NCBI GenBank assembly: GCA_904502015.1
Contig: CAJGEA010000129.1
Coordinates: 1 to 5,855, forward strand
Length of the DNA stretch: 5,855 nucleotides
Source of the DNA: an uncultured Clostridia bacterium
GTDB taxonomy: Bacteria > Bacillota > Clostridia > Oscillospirales > CAG-272
Direction: 5' to 3'
This document shows positions 4,995 through 5,855 of the stretch, in pieces. Within the stretch, counting starts at the first letter, position 1, and each line of letters opens with the position of its first letter. The notes under the pieces were generated by a model, which did not search any database, had not been told where the DNA came from, and saw only the letters and a list, made by a program, of their open reading frames with translations. The translations under genes were made by a program, and so were the position numbers.

Positions 4995-5855
4995 AACTCG
5001 CCCTCACTCTCCCGCGGATGACCTCGGGGGTCAGCCCCGCGCGCTTGGCGGCGAGGATCATGCGGATATTCTTGACCGAGATCTCACACCCCGCAAGGTA
5101 CCCCGCGACAACCGCCGCGCCGAACGGGATTCGTGCGTCCTCGCGGACACGAGCCAGCCACAGGTCGTCGGCACAGCGCTCCACGGCATACAGCGGGGCG
5201 GGCTCACCGTCCACCTCAGCCAGCGGCGCGTACCGCGTGGCGGCCGTAGCCGAACGCCAGTTCTCCTCGCCGCCCTCGTAGACAGACGTAAAGAACTTCC
5301 CGTCCAGCGTACCGCCCGAAAGCAGAGCATCCTGCATGAAGTCCATACCCACCACGCCACTTCTCATGCGGATGATGCGCAGGCAGGTGATCAGGTTGGT
5401 CAGATCCATGCGTGTACGCACCCAATCCACCAGCGCCTCCTCGCCCGTTGCCGCGGCATCGGCCAGCATGGCCTCGTAGCAGGCGCGGTCGAGAATGGTG
5501 TCCAGCCGTCGGGGGTCACCCGACTTGTCGTACGCCTCGCGCGCACGGGGAGCGGCATCCGCCAGCGCGGCGGGAAACGCCTTGTAGTTCCCTGCCCTCA
5601 CCGACTCCATCACGTCACGCGCGGGGACGGTGCCGAAATCGAACAGAAGCCCGTCGGGCTCGCTGTCCAGAATCAGACATTTGAGGGCCACTTTCAAATT
5701 ATTACAATCATAGGGGTAACGGAAATAGCGAAACACGGCGGGATCGGGCACGCTCTCGGTGCTCTCGCGGTAGGCATCCCGCAGGACGCCGAGCAGCATC
5801 TGCTCCTCCGCCTGCTCGGGGGTGGCGGTCACCGCGTCCCCCTCGTCGGCGGGAA
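4987..5855 (-). CDS. atpC: V/A-type ATPase subunit C (rotor socket; also called subunit d), N-terminus cut by window
   Basis: The frame is open from the right edge to TAA at 4987-4989 (288 full codons visible). A GTG at 5830-5832 could be read as a start, but coding sequence continues upstream without a stop. The family is usually about 320-350 residues, so the true start should lie some tens of codons off the edge. Subunit C is the funnel that links the central stalk (D/F) to the membrane c-ring. Recognisable features are the YPYDCNNLKVALKC segment, the later repeat DLTNLITCLRIIRMRSG (the family has three related helical bundles), and the C-terminal block GYLAGCEISVKNIRMILAAKRAGL, equivalent to the conserved YxxxxExExxxLRxIxxxKxxGL end. 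It overlaps atpF by 8 nt. No broken frame is seen. Confidence 0.92.
   Translation of the reverse strand, partial: PADEGDAVTATPEQAEEQMLLGVLRDAYRESTESVPDPAVFRYFRYPYDCNNLKVALKCLILDSEPDGLLFDFGTVPARDVMESVRAGNYKAFPAALADAAPRAREAYDKSGDPRRLDTILDRACYEAMLADAAATGEEALVDWVRTRMDLTNLITCLRIIRMRSGVVGMDFMQDALLSGGTLDGKFFTSVYEGGEENWRSATAATRYAPLAEVDGEPAPLYAVERCADDLWLARVREDARIPFGAAVVAGYLAGCEISVKNIRMILAAKRAGLTPEVIRGRVRASYV
5001..5005 (-). promoter_or_regulatory. Ribosome binding site of atpF inside the atpC 3' end
   Basis: GAGGG on the minus strand, 6 nt before the ATG at 4994. Together with the 8-nt atpC/atpF overlap it points to coupled translation of two subunits needed in equal amounts. Confidence 0.6.

Noticed and set aside
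5830..5832. GTG as the start of atpC
   Set aside because: The frame stays open to the window edge and the family needs more N-terminal residues, so this codon is most likely an internal valine.

Overview
The window is a minus-strand stretch of a bacterial V/A-type (rotary) ATPase operon followed by a repeat-rich surface lipoprotein gene. In transcription order (right to left) it holds atpC (subunit C, 5' end cut by the window edge), atpF (subunit F), a 436-nt non-coding interruption, atpA (catalytic subunit A), atpB (subunit B), and a lipoprotein gene whose 3' end is cut by the left edge. No complete plus-strand gene is credible. The long plus-strand open frames are antisense shadows of the high-GC minus-strand genes.

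The organism is probably a GC-rich gut Clostridia relative (Oscillospiraceae-like Firmicutes). Reasons are the V/A-type rather than only F-type ATPase, strong AGGAG-type ribosome binding sites, a lipoprotein with an MKK...LVGC signal and a Thr/Glu/Pro/Asp linker, Cys/His repeats of the kind seen in gut Firmicutes surface proteins, and GC-rich intergenic hairpin elements that resemble dispersed repeats of that group. This placement is inference from style, not a phylogenetic result.

Layout: 4987-5855 is atpC; 4674-4994 is atpF, overlapping atpC by 8 nt; 4238-4673 is non-coding and packed with inverted repeats; 2441-4237 is atpA; 1050-2423 is atpB, 17 nt after atpA; 1-1024 is the lipoprotein, 25 nt after atpB. 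A and B form the A3B3 nucleotide-binding head. F belongs to the central rotor stalk, and C is the socket joining that stalk to the membrane ring. The catalytic motifs in A and the arginine-finger region in B are intact, so the enzyme looks functional. The membrane subunits (I, K) and the stator (E and partner) would lie off the right edge if the usual order holds. Subunit D, which usually follows B, is not in the window.

The most interesting parts are (1) the highly structured 436-nt spacer splitting an otherwise tightly packed operon exactly between the single-copy subunits (C, F) and the three-copy subunits (A, B); (2) a lipoprotein where atpD is usually found; and (3) the near-identical 123-bp internal repeats of that lipoprotein. 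Nothing here amounts to a demonstrated new system.
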